Shown: positions 19,096 to 28,900, counted from the first letter of the stretch. The stretch is 52,500 nucleotides of DNA from Prorocentrum cordatum (GCA_963575745.1 CAUYUJ010000718.1:2501-55000); one strand, 5' to 3'. Notes: generated from the sequence alone by a model not told the origin. Program-made: numbers and translations.

Positions 19096-19690
19096 CAGAC
19101 CTCCCTTTAGTAGAACGTGGTTTAGTGAAAACGACCTGAGGCCCAAACCTGGCGGGCGCAAGCCTGGAAAATAACGGCCGCGGCGACCTCTCGAGAACCG
19201 AAAACGGACAATTCACTAATCGACGTGTCACTGTTGGGGGTTCTGTCCACCCCCGAGACTTTGGGCGAAACATCAGAGATTGTCAAAATTGCCTTGCGGC
19301 GTACCCAACCCTTCTTGTTATACACGTGGCGTTGATATTCAGGACCACGCAATGCTGACTAGCATTCTGAAAGACCCGCAGTGCGCAAGAAGAGCACTCA
19401 GGAGTAAAACCACACGAGAGTATCAAGAAGAGGGGCAACAAACATACAAAATGGAAGCACAAGGGCGTTGAAAGAAACACAAAAGCGGGGGGCGGCGAGG
19501 GCTAAACCAGAACATCGGTTTAACTCAGCAACGCGCTGCGCTGAAAGAGGCAAATGCATGAGGTGCATAACGGAGGGGGGGCTCACCCAAAAGTGGAGAC
19601 AAAAGGGCGCGGCAGCGAACCCAAATCAAGGAACCCGTAAGGAGAAGCAAAAGGTCGCGGCCTCGAGGATAAGCAGGAGCACCCAATCAC
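19096..19690. other. Unique-looking spacer, no gene
   Basis: About 600 bp with near-average composition. Short frames on both strands, no recognisable motif. Confidence 0.5.
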
Positions 19691-19691
19691 T

Positions 19692-20410
19692 GCGTGGGAG
19701 TTACCTCCGCTGGGCCTCCCAGGAGCCAACGAAAATGGCGACGGTTGCGCAGATCGCAAGCCCCCCAAGGGGCGGCGAGGTGCCGAGGTGATTCGCGTGG
19801 GACGTACCTCCGCTGGGCTTCCCAGGAGCCCACGAAAGTGGCGACAGTTGAGTTGCGCAGATCGCAGACGGCACGAGAGAAGAGGAGAAGGGAACTCAGG
19901 AGACAGGAGAGGAGGAGAGAGGGAGAGGAGGAAGAGGAGGAGGAGGAGGAGGAGGAGGAGGAGGAGGTGGAGACCACACTGCTCTATTCAAAACGAGTAT
20001 CCAACACCACAGGAAGACTGGGAACTATTACAAACGAGCAAACAAAAAATACAAAAACCGTAAAACTGCCCGCCAGCCCAGATCGCAAACCCCCCATGGG
20101 GGCGGCGAGGTGCCGAGGTGGTCCGCGTATGACGTACCTCCGCTGGGCCTCCCAGGAGCCCACGAAAGTGGCGACGGTTGCGCAGATCGCAAGCCCCCCA
20201 GGGGGCGGCGAGGTCCCGAGGTGGTCCGCGTATGACGTACCTCCGCTGGGCCTCCCAGGAGCCCACGAAAGTGGCGACGGTTGCGCAGATCGCAAGCCCC
20301 CCAGGGGGCGGCGAGGTACCGAGGTGGTCCGCGTATGACGTACCTCCGCTGGGCCTCCCAGGAGCCCACGAAAGTGGCGACGGTTGCGCAGATCGCAAGC
20401 CCCCCCAGGG
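19692..20410. repeat. 103-bp satellite array, locus 2 with the same flanking module
   Basis: The same unit as at 16 kb: a first part (two partial units, 19692-19865; one spacing is 108 bp because GAGTT is inserted), then a purine-rich stretch and the CACTGCTCTATTCAAAACGA module (19977-20090), then three full units from about 20080 to 20400. The order unit / purine-rich / module / unit matches locus 1, so the two loci derive from one larger repeat. Confidence 0.92.
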
Positions 20411-20890
20411 GTGGGTGGCTCAGGGGAGCTGGGGCTCAGGCTCAGGCTCAGGGGAGGGGCCGAGGGGGAAGAACCACTACGAACCACGAACCACGACGAA
20501 CATAAATATGTCCGAGCTCTAGAGCACAGCTGTGCAAGAGAAACATCCACCATTTGAAATTGCCCTCTTTTCAATGACGGGCTTGACCACTGACAGAGCT
20601 ACCGTTTCCTTCGTTGCTTAGCTCTTGGATATGATGGTCAGGATCATGGGGTCTGGTGGGTGGTCGAAAGAGGCTGGCACTGTCTCTGCCAGCGTTTCGG
20701 TGGGCCCAGTCTGCATCAACCCGACATGTTCATTCCAATCGCTTGACCTTCTCTGTGAACACTGGTACTCCATGGTTCGTCTTGCTCTGTTCACGCTCGA
20801 CCGCTGGCAACATCGATCCCGCCTGCCAGGGGAACATATCCGCACGTCGCTTACTGTAGTCGCGGGCTGACCCACTGCTGACTGGAAGGA
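20411..20890. other. Spacer with an unassigned open frame, no gene called
   Basis: A GGCTCAGGCTCAGG repeat at about 20410-20455 is followed by balanced-composition sequence. The + frame 20625-20870 (MDMMVRIMGSGGWSKEAG...) and the - frame 20917-20618 are both open and equally plausible; no motif. Confidence 0.4.
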
Positions 20891-20894
20891 TGGA

Positions 20895-21085
20895 CTACAG
20901 TGGGGGCTCGGCCACAAGAAACCTCCGCAAGAAACACAACCCTGAAATCCGCGATTTGTTCAGTGAGAATCCACATGTGTCGATCGAGACTCGTCAAGAT
21001 CTGATTGGGAGCCCATCGAAATCCAGGAAACCCAGGGCACCCTGGCAGAATCCAGCTGGCTTCTTGGCAGGCGCCCCCACTGTAG
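20895..21085. mobile_element. Inverted-repeat element, family E, copy 1
   Basis: 191 bp with perfect 13-bp ends, CTACAGTGGGGGC at 20895-20907 and its complement at 21073-21085. Interior words (GCCACAAGAAACCT, CAAGAAACACAACCCTGA, CCCAGGGCACCCTGG) recur in the copy at 37585-37765. Confidence 0.65.
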
Positions 21086-21171
21086 GGGCAAGTGTTGTCT
21101 CGGTGCCGTCCGCGTGCTGCGTGGTGTGTCACTGCTGGTCGGGCCTTGGACGTCAGCACCGCGAGGCCCAC

Positions 21172-21354
21172 TTCAGATCTCGCAATAAAAAAAAGGGGGT
21201 CTGGACCCTCCAAGACGAGCCACTTCAGACCCCCCCCGTGGGAGAGAACCCTCCAGAACACCGTCCCCAGACCCCCCCAGGCCCTCCAAGATGGCCTGGA
21301 AGAGACCCCCCCCCGAAATGAGACCCCCTCCCTTTTATGACGAAATCTGGAGTA
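21172..21354. mobile_element. Family C element, copy 2 (inverted relative to copy 1)
   Basis: Left end CTTCAGATCTCGCAATAAAA (diverged) leading to GGGGGTCTGGACCCTCCAAG; right end CCCTCCCTTTTATGACGAAA then TCTGGAGTA. This is the reverse complement of 10695-10876. Confidence 0.75.
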
Positions 21355-21397
21355 CTCAGCACCGAAGTGCACGCGCGGTCTCGGGACGCAGCCCAGG

Positions 21398-21452
21398 AGG
21401 AGGAGGAGGAGGAGGAGGAGGAGGAGGAGGAGGAGGAGGAGGAGGGAGGAGG
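21398..21452. repeat. GGA microsatellite
   Basis: About 55 bp of GGA triplets. Confidence 0.95.
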
Positions 21453-21664
21453 AGAACGAGATTGACAAGGCGAAGGTCCTCTCGGTGGCACGCCCACTTT
21501 TCGCGCCGACGGCCACGGCTGCCGCCACGACGGCCAGCGTCACGAGAACCGGCGCCGCCCGCGCCGCCAGTGGCCCCCTGCGCGGGGGCATGAGCGCCTC
21601 GAGCTGCCGCAGATGCCTCGTGCGGCGAGGCCGCACTCGCCTCGCCCTCGGCGTGCGCGTCGCT

Positions 21665-22060
21665 TGCCACGCCTGTGGCAACCAGCTGCAGCTGCACGCC
21701 GTGGCTGGAATGGAACATGCCACGCCTGGGTGGAATGGAGTGGGAGCCCGGCCATCGCTCGGACGTCCCTTCCCTGTGTTCTGTTCGGCTTCGCGCGTGG
21801 TTTTTTCTGCCAAATGATCCAGGACGCTTGCAACAACCAACCCTGCTTGCAGCTTCTCCCGCGCAGTCAGCCGCTGCTGCATGAGCGGGCCGGCCGGCTT
21901 GCGGCGCGTCTAGCTGCAAATTAGGCCGCTGTCGTGACCCGTAGCGCTTCTGACTCCGCTTGCGCCTTCGCTTGCGGACGCGACCGAAAAATTGTAGCAA
22001 CCAACTTCAACTGCACGCTGTGGCTAGAATGGAACACGCAGCGCCTGGGCAGAATGGAGC
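21665..22060 (-). repeat. Direct repeat of a 65-bp segment, - strand, copies about 315 bp apart
   Basis: On the - strand the segments 22060-21990 and 21745-21670 both read CCATTC then (T/C)(G/A)CCCAGGCG, GTTCCATTC, AGCCAC(A/G)GCGTGCAG and TTGGTTGC. Translated in one frame they give the related peptides PRRCVFHSSHSVQLKLVAT and PRRGMFHSSHGVQLQLVATG. The preserved reading hints at a coding origin, but no family is recognised. Family B copy 3 sits between them. The upstream copy begins about 60 bp downstream of the doubled SL relic on the same strand. Confidence 0.5.
21750..21828. mobile_element. Family B element, copy 3 (truncated)
   Basis: Starts GGCCATCGCTCGGACGTCCC and keeps the interior to CCAAATGATCCAGGACGC. 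The right inverted repeat is missing. Confidence 0.7.
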
Positions 22061-22120
22061 GGGAGCGGGAGGCGGATGCGTCGGGCGCCGCCCTGATGGT
22101 TGTCGCACGGCGGCGGAAAC

Positions 22121-22157
22121 CTTGAGCCAGCATGGCGCGAGTTAACATGGCTACGGA
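22121..22157 (-). other. Doubled spliced-leader relic
   Basis: Read on the - strand, 37 bases begin with TCCGTAGCCAT, identical to the SL 5' end, and finish with TGGCTCAAG, identical to its 3' end. Between them are 17 bases that fit the rest of a first SL (GTTAACTCG for TTTGGCTCAAG, degenerate) joined to a second, 5'-truncated SL (CGCCATGCTGGCTCAAG for AGCCATTTTGGCTCAAG, three changes). Tandem full-plus-truncated leaders are expected when a retroposed, SL-bearing gene is transcribed and trans-spliced again inside its old relic. No splice donor of an SL-RNA gene follows. The alternative is a single SL with a 15-bp insertion. Confidence 0.6.
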
Positions 22158-22355
22158 CGAAGCGCTGGCATTATCCTTTTCGTCCTCCGTCTTCCCTGTT
22201 CGTCCTACACCCGCCTCCCCCCGCAATGCCGCCGTGCAACGACGATCACGATCGAAACCCTCAATGATTGTAGACCCGCTTCCGTGCCTCGACGACCCAA
22301 GAAATCCTCCCCCCCCGCCTGTCTTCTCCCCGCCCCGCTTTTCCCTCCCTCTCTT

Positions 22356-22520
22356 GGCATACCCGAAACGGGTATACGAAAAACGCCGGGTACAATGCCC
22401 AACAGCAAATGCTGTCCAAATCGGACAGCGTCTGCTCTTGGACAAGCGACTTTTGACCCAAGCGGACACCGTCCACGGCGATGCCAACAGCGACCCCTGC
22501 TTTGTTCAAGTTGGGCAATG
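22356..22520. mobile_element. Inverted-repeat element, family D, copy 1 (right end decayed)
   Basis: Left end GGCATACCCGAAACGGGTAT...GGGTACAATGCCCAACAGC matches the family D end at 33053. Internal hairpins ACAGC-AAAT-GCTGT and GCTGTCC-AAAT-CGGACAGC are intact. The right end is reduced to AAGTTGGGCAATG. Confidence 0.65.
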
Positions 22521-22529
22521 ACTGTTATC

Positions 22530-22610
22530 GGTCTTCGATCGCGCCGCAGCACCGATGCATCGGTGACGTCGGTGTGGACAAAAAAAACGTGCTCCACATC
22601 GAGCCACACA
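22530..22610. repeat. GATGCATCGG / CCACATCGAGCC dispersed repeat, copy 1
   Basis: CACCGATGCATCGGTGACGT, a CGTCGG(T/C)GTG word and GCTCCACATCGAGCC. The same order of words returns at 30536-30650. Confidence 0.6.
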
Positions 22611-22815
22611 GGAGAGCCCATGATCAAATCGACAAATCGGATCGGCGATCAAAATGGATCGGAGCGGCGGAGATCGGCAGCCGAGCCGGGAGAGGTCGAG
22701 TCGGCGGCAATCGGCAGGCTAACTAGTAGGCCTCCATTGAGACATCGGAAGCCAACTCTGAATCCCAAATCGAAGCGAATCGGAATCATAATCGATCGCG
22801 ATCGAACGCTCGGAC
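22611..22815. repeat. GATCGG-rich dispersed element, family G, copy 1
   Basis: Begins GGAGAGCCCA, then many ATCGGATCGG words, then GGCAGGCTAACTAGTAGGCC and TCCCAAATCG. It matches 38651-38877. It ends near ATAATCGATCGCGATCGAA, a word repeated exactly at about 22962-22982. Confidence 0.7.
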
Positions 22816-23215
22816 CCCCCCGCGGAACTGCCCGAGACCCTCTGGCGGTGGCGGCGAACAGACACCAAACAAATATAACTCGCCTTTTCACCCCTTCGCA
22901 GCTTCTACTACCCCCAGATTGGCATAAACAAGGGGTCGGCGGTGTGGCGTAAGCCTAAGAATCATAATCGATCGCGATCGAATCGAATCGGAAGAATCGA
23001 GATGAGCCCTGGACGCACCGCCGATGTGTCGGCACTGCGGCGCCCCCTCTCTCCGTCGGCCCGCGGGCACGCCTCGGCCCGCGTGCCCGCGGGCCCGCGG
23101 GCGTGCCCGGCCGTGCCCTGAGCCGACATCGCTCCCCGTTCTCGCTCCCCGTCCTCGTCGTCGCCGTCGAAGTCGCCGTCGAAATCGTCATCGTGGTCGT
23201 CGTGGTCGTCGTGGT
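22816..23215. other. GC-rich spacer, no gene
   Basis: Balanced to 22980, then very GC-rich with GTC triplets from 23155 (GTCGTCGCCGTCGAAGTCG, then GTGGTCGTCGTGGTCGTCG). No gene motif. Confidence 0.5.
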
Positions 23216-23218
23216 CTT

Positions 23219-23305
23219 CCCCCCCCTCCTCCTCCTCCTCCTCCTCCTCCTCCTCCTCCTCCTCCTCCTCCTCCTCCTCCTCCTCCTCCTCCTCTTCCTC
23301 CGCCT
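23219..23305. repeat. CTC trinucleotide tract
   Basis: About 85 bp of uninterrupted CTC triplets. Confidence 0.97.
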
Positions 23306-23527
23306 CGTCGTCCCGAACCCTCCTTCGCCACGAGACCCCGCCCGGAAGCGCGTGTGCACGACCGGCCCCCCGCGCACGCGCTCAGCCCTTGGGCTGCGTG
23401 AAGCCGGGGATGCGGACGTTGGGGAAGGCGTTGTAGAGCCTGGCTCGCGGCCCGCGCCGCGCGAGCGCGCGCTGCCCGCGCCGCGCGAGCGCGTGCCCGC
23501 CGCGCCAGAAGCATCCCTTGACGCCCC

Positions 23528-23612
23528 TAGCGCGGCGACGACGACGACGACGACGATTTCGACGACGACGATTTCGTCGACGACGACGATTTCGACGACG
23601 ACGACGACGTCA
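23528..23612. repeat. GAC trinucleotide tract, complementary to the GTC run at 23155
   Basis: GACGACGACGATTTC repeated three times. It is the complement of the GTCGAAATCGTC-type words at 23165-23215, giving a pair of inverted trinucleotide runs about 320 bp apart around the CTC tract. Confidence 0.9.
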
Positions 23613-24580
23613 CGCAGGAGGCGAAGAGGTCGCCAGGAAACCGAAATCGAATCGGATCGGATCGGCCGAGGTCGGTATCGAAGCAGATCGATCACATTGA
23701 ATTGGGCACTGGAGGTGGAGGGAAAGAGACGAGGCGAGACTCGTCCAGTTCCATGCCGGGCTGTGCTCAGAGACGCCCGTGTCTCTTCCGGGCTGCTAAC
23801 ACGTAAACGAACTACACATGCTACAAATGCTGGCCACACGAACCCACACGACCATGACAGAAGCCTGTCTACTTCCCACCCCGAGCCCCACTTGGGGCAT
23901 CCAGTGGTGCTCTTTTCAGGGACGAGCGTACCACACCCCGCTGACCATCTCATCTCTTTGTATGTATGTATATATATATATGTATATAAATGTGTATGTA
24001 TGTATACATCATTCCTCCTCGCGCCACAATGCCCAAGCTGAGATTACCCAGTCTCTTGACATTATGTCGCCATGCCCAAGCAGTTTGAATACCCTTTGCG
24101 CTCACACCACACAAATGATGAGGAGTGCAGGCACCGGTCTGTGAGGGAGGTGGGGGGAGGTGCGGGAAGGATACCGAAAGTGAATGCTGGAGGCCTCCAA
24201 CAGTGGAGGCAATAACCCACGCACGCAGCCAGATCCTACAATGTTGCCACCCTGCGCGATCACCTCTCGCCTACTGCTTTTTGGTCCCCACTCCTGACCA
24301 GCCGCGCCTGACATTCCCGCTTGCAGCTGCCACCCGTTCAGCCTACCATCGACGCTCGACGGAATGGCGGCGAAACGGCAAGTGAAAAGGGGACGGAATT
24401 TGATGTTGTGCCTAAGCTGCTTGTCGGTAAAGTCCCAACAGAAATCTTCTCAGAAGCCAGACGCAAGGGTTGCCAAATACGGGATCGGTCAAAGGCTTTG
24501 TTTGTCCGTGGTCTCCCGTGGCCTGCCGTATTATAGATATCTTTAATATAACAACACCAAAAAAACCCAAACATCTTTGT
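23613..24580. other. Unique-looking spacer with short TATG run, no gene
   Basis: TATG/TATA repeats at 23958-24008. The + frame ending at 24536 (EFDVVPKLLVGKVPTEIFSE, then ARRKGCQIRDRSKALFVRG) looks protein-like, but has no recognised family and may be a last-exon remnant. Otherwise nothing seen. Confidence 0.4.
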
Positions 24581-24582
24581 TT

Positions 24583-24885
24583 GGGGTTATGGGGCTATGG
24601 GGCTATAGGGTTCTAGGGCTACGGGCTACAGGGCTATAGGGCCACAGGGCTGTAGGGATATAGGCTATAGGGCTATGGGGCTACAAAGTTCCAGGGCTAT
24701 GGGCTATAGGGCTGTAGGGCTATAGGGTTGTAGGGGCTATAGGGTTGTAGGGTTATGGGCTATAAAGCTTAAGGCTATAGGGTTGTAGGGCAATACGGCT
24801 ACGGGGCTATAAGGATATAGGGCTGTAAAGCTATAGGGATGTAAAACTGTAGGGCTATGAGGCGATAGAGCACTCGGGCACCCCT
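24583..24885. repeat. Degenerate GGGCTATA minisatellite
   Basis: About 300 bp built from 8-10 bp words (GGGCTATA, GGGCTGTA, GGGTTGTA, GGGCTACA). It is too degenerate, and the period too irregular, to be a telomere repeat. Stops are frequent. Confidence 0.92.
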
Positions 24886-24887
24886 GG

Positions 24888-24970
24888 GCACCTCCAAACA
24901 ACCCCGGGCACATTCGGGCACCCCCGGGCACCCGGGCGCATCCGGGCACTCCGGGGCACCCGGCCCGGCC
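24888..24970. repeat. CCGGGCAC minisatellite
   Basis: About 80 bp of (C)CCGGGCAC(C/T) words adjoining the GGGCTATA tract. Confidence 0.85.
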
Positions 24971-25900
24971 ACCGAAACCGGCCGCGACACCTAATCCGAT
25001 GAGTCCGCTAGGACCCCTGCAGAGGCAAGCTCTGATTGGGAAAGTTGGCCTTCTGCTACTTGTGTCAACGCTGGTTTTCGCAGTCGCATTGGTGTGAATA
25101 TTGGTAGTAGTCGTAGTCGCATTTCTAACAGGCAATACCGCCAGTCGCATTCCAGCCGGTGTCCAACTCCAGTTTTAAATTTCAATGCGCGCGTGGAAGC
25201 CCGCAGGTCAAGGCCGTAACTTCCTTCAGTCTGAGTCAGACTGGAAAGAGCTGATCCAAAAACATGAAACTGCAAAATAAGGCGATGTTGACCAAAGCAG
25301 GGACAACTAGTCCAGTTACATAATGCACCGTAGCGGTCATGGGTCCATTTGGCGTTGCCACTTTACGTTGGCGCGCGCGCGACGCGGCTCGGGGGCGCGC
25401 CCGCTACGTCGCGACAGCGGGCGGAATGCAGCGCCCCGCCAGCCGCCGCTGCCAGCGCGGGACCGACGCGTGGCGCCGCTGTCGCAACACTGCCCTGGAA
25501 ACCTTGTAGAAACCGATGGAAGCCCGTCGAACAAACGGTCTACAAACCGATTTGATTTACACCGAAGCCCATTGAATACATTAAGAAAAAATCGAACCAA
25601 TTAATAACGGACTTATAATTCTGAAATCATTTAAGGTGCCCGCCAGCTTCTATGTAAGCGCCGACTCTGGCCGCGCGCTGCTGTCTCGCGCGCGCAAGGA
25701 GGAAAGCGGCGGGAATGCCGCGCGGCGTCGTTCGGGGAAAGACAGCCCTCGTCGAACGATTCCATTGAAAAATAAAAAATTGAATGGGAAATTGCTGTAG
25801 CATCGTCATTCGTTCAACTGGCCGCACCCGCCTTGGAAATGATTGCTCCGACGGCAGGACCCCGCGCGAAAATCGATTTAGCTCGCGCCTCGCCTTTTCT
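24971..25900. other. No gene recognised
   Basis: Mixed-composition sequence. GTCGTAGTCGCATT at about 25105 resembles a word in the leader of the 45-kb duplicated unit. A GC-rich island (25370-25500) is followed by AT-richer sequence (25550-25830). Confidence 0.4.
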
Positions 25901-26100
25901 TCTTCACCTGGCGGAGGGTTCCTTTCGTCCTCTCCCTCCTCCTTCTCCTCCTCCTGTTCCTTCTCGTCCTACTCGTTGCATTTCTCATCCGTTTCCTTTT
26001 CCGCCTCCCCCACCTCCTCCACCTCCTCCACTTCCCCCCTCTCCTCCTCGCCTTGCCCTCCTCCACCTCCCCCTCCCCCCTCATCGCCGCCCCGCTCGCT
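25901..26100. repeat. Polypyrimidine-rich tract (CTCCT-type)
   Basis: About 200 bp dominated by C and T (CTCCTCC, CCTCCACC and TTCTCC words), less regular than the other CTC tracts. Confidence 0.8.
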
Positions 26101-26379
26101 CCCCCCCCTGCGCCTCTCCTTCGCCCCGGCAGGGGCGCGCGCGTAGATTTTCCTCGGCGCCCCAGCCGCCGCGCCTGGCAGGGGCGCGTTCTCCGACGGA
26201 GGAATCGCGCGGCCGTCGGGGGCAGCCCCGCGGGCCAGGCCGTCGGGGCAACCCCGCGAGCCGCCGGCGCGAGAGACCAAGCCGCCGGGGCAACCCCGCG
26301 GGCCCCGAGCGGGGCGCCGCCGCGCCCGGGCGGGGGGCAGCGCGAGACCCAGCCCAGCCGCGAGCTGCTCCGCCAGCGT

Positions 26380-27690
26380 CCTGGAGCTCTCCGCTCTGAC
26401 GTCGAGATCCAGGAGCGCTTTTCCGCATGGGCGCCGGCGGCCCTCGCTCCAAGAACTCCCGCGGCGGCGAACGCAGGATCAGCGTGTTCCGCGCGCGCGT
26501 GGCGCGGGGGAACATGGCGGAAAGGCGCGGCCGCCGCTGCTCGTCCGACCTGCCGGTGAAACCAGCGTCCTCGTCCCTCGCGCAGTGGGCGGTGACGCCC
26601 TTGCACGGCGTCTGGCCCAGCGACGGCGTGGAGGCGAGGCGCGACGCGTGCGTCGGGGTGCACCCCGAGCGGCGCGCGGCGCGCGGCCCCGACCTCTGCC
26701 GCGTGAGCTCCTGCTCGATGGGCCTGAACATGAGCAAGCCCCTCGCCCGCGCCTCGGCCTCGCCGTCGTCGTCGGCGCCTTCGGCGCCCTGTAGTAGCAC
26801 CTCGGCGACCTCCTGGTACGTTGGAGACTCGAAGCCGCGCACCTGCAGCCATGGCGAAGAAGCTGGCGGGGGCGGAAAAGCTGGCCCGGCGAGCGCTCCT
26901 CGCACCGCCGCCTGTCTTCGGGATGAAACCCGAAGGGTGCGATGGTGGCCCGTTGCTCCTGCGCGAGCCTCAACTTCTTCTTCAACTCTTTCTGCGCTGC
27001 CGTGAAACGCAACTCCATGCCGACGTGGGCCGGTAAAACGCCGTGGATGTTCCCCGTCTCGGGCGCGTTCGGGACGTTCAAGAAGCGCCGGCCCGCGTCG
27101 GGATCGCCTTGAATCGCGTTGCGCTCGCCCACGGCCTGCAAAGAAACAGGGGGCGCGCCCGGACGCCGCGCGTCGCGACGAGCGCGTCGATCAACCTCGC
27201 CAGCGTCTCCCAGTATATGCCCATGACGTAGCCGAGCCGGAAGTTCTCGCGCTGGTGCCGAGGGTCCAGGACGCCGCGGTTGTCCGAGGCCAACGTCGCT
27301 TCCCAGGCGGACCAGACATCTGGCGGGAAGGGCTTGCCCTCGCGCGTGCACCCCAAGAACGTGATCAGAGGGTCCCCGGGCGCGAAGCGCTTTTTGCCTT
27401 TCGGCCCGAAAACGCAAAATGATCTGAGAGAAGCCCTTGATGGCGTGCTGAATCTCCATCGGCGGCGGCTCCGCGTACTTGTAGGACCCGTCGTCCAGGA
27501 GCTCGTTCACGTCCGTCAGGAGGCCGACGCTGCCCGTGGGCTTCAGCTGCAGGGAATTGCAGTGCAACACAATGGGAACGCGCCCGAAGTGGTGGCGCGG
27601 CCGCTTGTACGTGGACTCCTGCCAGTTCTGCGAGTCACTGCCTCCGTGGCATGCGCGAAGGTCCAACACGATGTCCAGCGCGGCCGCCAC
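26380..27690 (-). pseudogene. PIF1-like DNA helicase pseudogene, frameshifted
   Basis: Protein-like sequence runs leftward for about 430 codons through three frames. Segment 1 (27690-27395): LDIVLDLRACHGGSDSQNW, LHCNSLQLKPTGSVGLLTD, NELLDDGSYKYAEPPPMEIQ. After a frameshift, segment 2 (about 27395-27160): RFAPGDPLITFLGCTREGKP, NRGVLDPRHQRENFRLGYVM. Segment 3 returns to the first frame (27162-26919): LQAVGERNAIQGDPDAGRRF, NVPNAPETGNIHGVLPAHVG, LAQEQRATIAPFGFHPED. Segment 4 in a third frame (26851-26380): LLMFRPIEQELTRQRSG, STPSLGQTPCKGVTAHCAR, LSAMFPRATRARNTLILRSP, PREFLERGPPAPMRK. The N-P-x-x-T-G...P-x-H-V-G-M block, the G-Q-T block and the M-F-S/P-R-A-T-R block, in that order, fit the C-terminal half of PIF1-like SF1 helicases, which I recall as multicopy in dinoflagellates. 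The Walker ATPase half is missing; the 5' side stops at the 158-bp array. At least three frameshifts make it non-functional. Confidence 0.5.
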
Positions 27691-28190
27691 CCGCCTGATA
27701 CTTCCTCCATATCCAGGCCCAAAGAGCCCCGAAATAACGACGGTTACAGGATCCCGATGACCCGCTTGGAAAAACATGAGCGGCGGGCCCCATAGGGAGA
27801 TTGCTCCCGCCTGAGACTCCTCGAGAATTCACTCACAGACGAGGTTCCCGCCTGTTACTTCCTCCGTGTTCAAGCCTCACGGGCCCAAAAGTGACGACAG
27901 CTACAGGATTCCGATGACCTGCTCAAATGGAAAACATGAGCGGCGGGCCCCATAGGGAGGGGGCTCCCGCCTGAGACTTCCTTGCAATTCATTCATAGAC
28001 GAAGCTCCCGCCGGATACTTCTTCCAAACCTAAGCCACAAGGGCCCCCAAATGACACCATGTACAGGATTCCGATGGCCCGCTCGGATATTTTTCATTTA
28101 AAAATTAATCAGCGGCGAGCCCCATAGGGAGGGGGGTCCCGCCTGAGCCTTCCTCTCAATTCGCTCCCAAACGAGGCTTTGTTGACGATG
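27690..28190. repeat. About 158-bp tandem array, three copies
   Basis: The word ACAGGAT(T/C)CCGATG starts at 27746, 27903 and 28063 (157 and 160 bp apart). Each unit also has GAGCGGCGGGCCCCATAGGGAG and CTCCCGCCTGAG. It begins exactly where helicase-like sequence ends. Confidence 0.9.
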
Positions 28191-28400
28191 TGAAATGTAA
28201 GAATCATGGTGATGATGAGTGATGAACAGTAGTTGTGAGTGAGTGAATTGCAGAATGAGTGTGTGCGATTGTGTAAGTAATGATGGTGCGGTGATGCTGG
28301 TGCTGGTGCTGATGCTGATGATAATGATGATGATGATGATGTGAGTGTGTGAGTGTGTGGGTGAGAATGGAGGGGGTGTTCCTGTTCCTGCGCGGGGTGT
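28191..28400. repeat. GTGA/GATG/GTGTGAGT simple-sequence region
   Basis: GTGATGATGAGTGATG, GCTGGTGCTGATGCTGATGA and GTGTGTGAGTGTGTGGG runs. Simple sequence, no gene. Confidence 0.85.
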
Positions 28401-28576
28401 CCAGAGAAAACAAGAACCCCATGTTGGATGTGGACAACAATAACAAGATGGAACGAAGTGGTTTGTCACCCGTATTCTTGATAATACCAGTGGTGGTAGT
28501 ACAACGAGTGATACCAACTTAACAATACTGACCTTCACAAGTTCCTGGAATACGAGGAGTATGCGTGCTATTACTT

Positions 28577-28900
28577 CTAAGCGCCCGTATTAGCATTACT
28601 GTTTGGGTTCGTCCCTGCATCAATAAATGGCCCTGTATGAATACCAAAATCGTGCGTAGTTCGCTTACTCGTGCCACCCATGCTCGTATGACTAGTAATG
28701 TAGTCGTCGTAGCAGTAGTTTTCCACGCGCCAGAAACGCAGAACTCCACCGTTGGCGGGAGAAACAAGAAGATCACCTCGATCCAAGATCGCTGCTCCTC
28801 GCGTTGCCCTGCGAGCGTGCCAAATCACACGGGGCTGAAACTTGCCTAGCTGCACGGAGGTGGGAAAGAAGGTCTCGATGCCGGCCAGCGCGGGGCCCAA
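28577..28900 (-). other. Unassigned 107-residue open frame
   Basis: Begins MGPALAGIETFFPTSVQLGK and contains GAAILDRGDLLVSPANGGVL, RFWRVENYCYDDYITSHTSM and GIHTGPFIDAGTNPNSNANT. Composition is protein-like and it is the least repeat-like frame in this stretch. The LLVSPAN-GG stretch superficially recalls a macro-domain core, but the following residues do not fit. The + frame 28565-28849 is also open. It may be an exon or a remnant. Confidence 0.2.

Noticed and set aside
24583-24885. Telomere array
   Set aside because: Unit sequence and length are too variable, and it is internal with unique DNA on both sides.
28577-28900. Macro-domain protein suggested by DLLVSPANGG
   Set aside because: Only a few residues fit; the expected GGGV loop and following helix are absent.
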